Assembly (NCBI RefSeq): GCF_040712315.1
Contig: NC_134015.1
Location: forward strand, 43,297,464-43,361,463
Direction of reading: 5' to 3'
Length of the DNA: 64,000 nt
DNA from: Castanea sativa
Lineage: Eukaryota > Streptophyta > Magnoliopsida > Fagales > Fagaceae
In this document: one piece after another, positions 63,397 through 64,000 of the stretch
Layout: each line of letters opens with the position of its first letter
Position numbering within the stretch: position 1 is the stretch's first letter
Program-made: the position numbers and the translations under genes
The notes under the pieces: generated by a model
Seen by the model: the letters and a program-made list of their open reading frames with translations, nothing else
Databases searched by the model: none
What the model was told of the DNA's origin: nothing

Positions 63397-64000
63397 GGAC
63401 ACAAGGAATCCATATAAATGCTTGAATATAAAGAAACAAGATGCTATGGATGACAAGATAATAGAAAGATCCAAAACATATGAAAATCAATGCATGCAAG
63501 AGGGTCTCGACAAATCGAGAAGTTGTCGAGCTACTATCGAGAGAAAACCCTAAAATCTTGATGGATCGAGAATCTATCAAAAAACTATCAGTCAAACAGA
63601 ATGCACAGAAATTTGGCTCAATGGATCAAGAAGTTGTCGAGAAGAAACCCAAAAATCTCGATGGATCGAAGATCTGCCAAGATTCTATCGAGGCTGAAGA
63701 AAGAAAGCTCGATAGAAGTGGAATCTATCAAGCTTGAAGAAAAAAGAGTTTTTCAAGGGAGGAAAAACACATAAAGATGAATGCAACAAGAAAACTACTC
63801 AAACAAACATCCAAGCCACATATTAAGCTCTCAAAACATCTCTCAACATATATGCATAGCATCCGTAGATCCAAAAACACACACACATTCACACACACAC
63901 ACACACACTAAACAAGTCTAACCAGTATTATATTTCAAAAACAAGTTATGATAGTTTAGTGAGCAAATATTAACACATGTATCTCCTGTGATGGCCAAAT
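63397..64000 (-). mobile_element. Family 2 internal region, cut by window end (unit 4)
   Basis: A TCGA-rich segment to about 63760, then an (AC)n tract at 63876-63908. It continues like unit 2 (23790 onward) rather than jumping into gag as units 1 and 3 do, so a fuller family 2 gag probably lies just beyond the window. Confidence 0.6.

Noticed and set aside
1..64000. CRISPR, tRNA, rRNA or bacterial-type operons
   Set aside because: No spacer-repeat arrays, cloverleaf-forming sequences or rRNA-like segments were seen. The tRNA-Met match at 26713 is a 12-bp primer site only.

Overview
The window looks like nuclear DNA of a flowering plant, probably a woody eudicot. It is AT-rich, its only genes have plant-type introns, and it is packed with decayed LTR retrotransposons whose primer-binding site matches plant initiator tRNA-Met. 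The three LTR families resemble repeats I associate with Fagales trees, but that is memory only and low confidence. There are no bacterial operons, rRNA, CRISPR or recognisable tRNA genes.

The only credible genes are four copies of one small secreted cysteine-rich peptide gene (exons 2997-3054/3142-3362, 22161-22218/22306-22526, 38886-38943/39043-39263, 57099-57156/57256-57476). Each encodes 92 residues: a signal peptide on exon 1 and an eight-cysteine domain (C-x5-C-x5-C-x3-C-x3-C-x4-C-x-C-x-C) on exon 2. The design recalls defensin-like/nodule cysteine-rich (NCR) peptides. Between them lie three broken paralogues (about 15248-15567, 31929-32275, 49945-50312).

The whole window is a tandem array of a compound unit of about 17-19 kb. 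Each unit has four parts in order: (i) a 'type I' block of about 4.5 kb with an intact peptide gene; (ii) a retrotransposon block of 4.7-6.5 kb on the minus strand (LTR-gag-LTR-gag-LTR, no pol seen); (iii) a 'type II' block of about 5.5-6.3 kb with a pseudogene and a solo LTR just upstream of it; (iv) a 1.8-2 kb minus-strand LTR remnant with a polypurine tract. Type I and type II blocks are themselves diverged paralogues. They share a GGAC-rich decamer array, a foldback (MITE-like) element, the peptide gene and a TRIM-like repeat in the same order. So an old duplication made I and II, retroelements inserted between them, and the compound unit was then amplified at least three times.

Layout: type I 1-4550, retro 4551-11057, type II 11058-17249, remnant 17250-19040; type I 19041-22957, retro 22958-27638, type II 27639-33960, remnant 33961-35770; type I 35771-40449, retro 40450-46518, type II 46519-51995, remnant 51996-53960; type I 53961-58655, retro 58656-64000 (cut by the window end).
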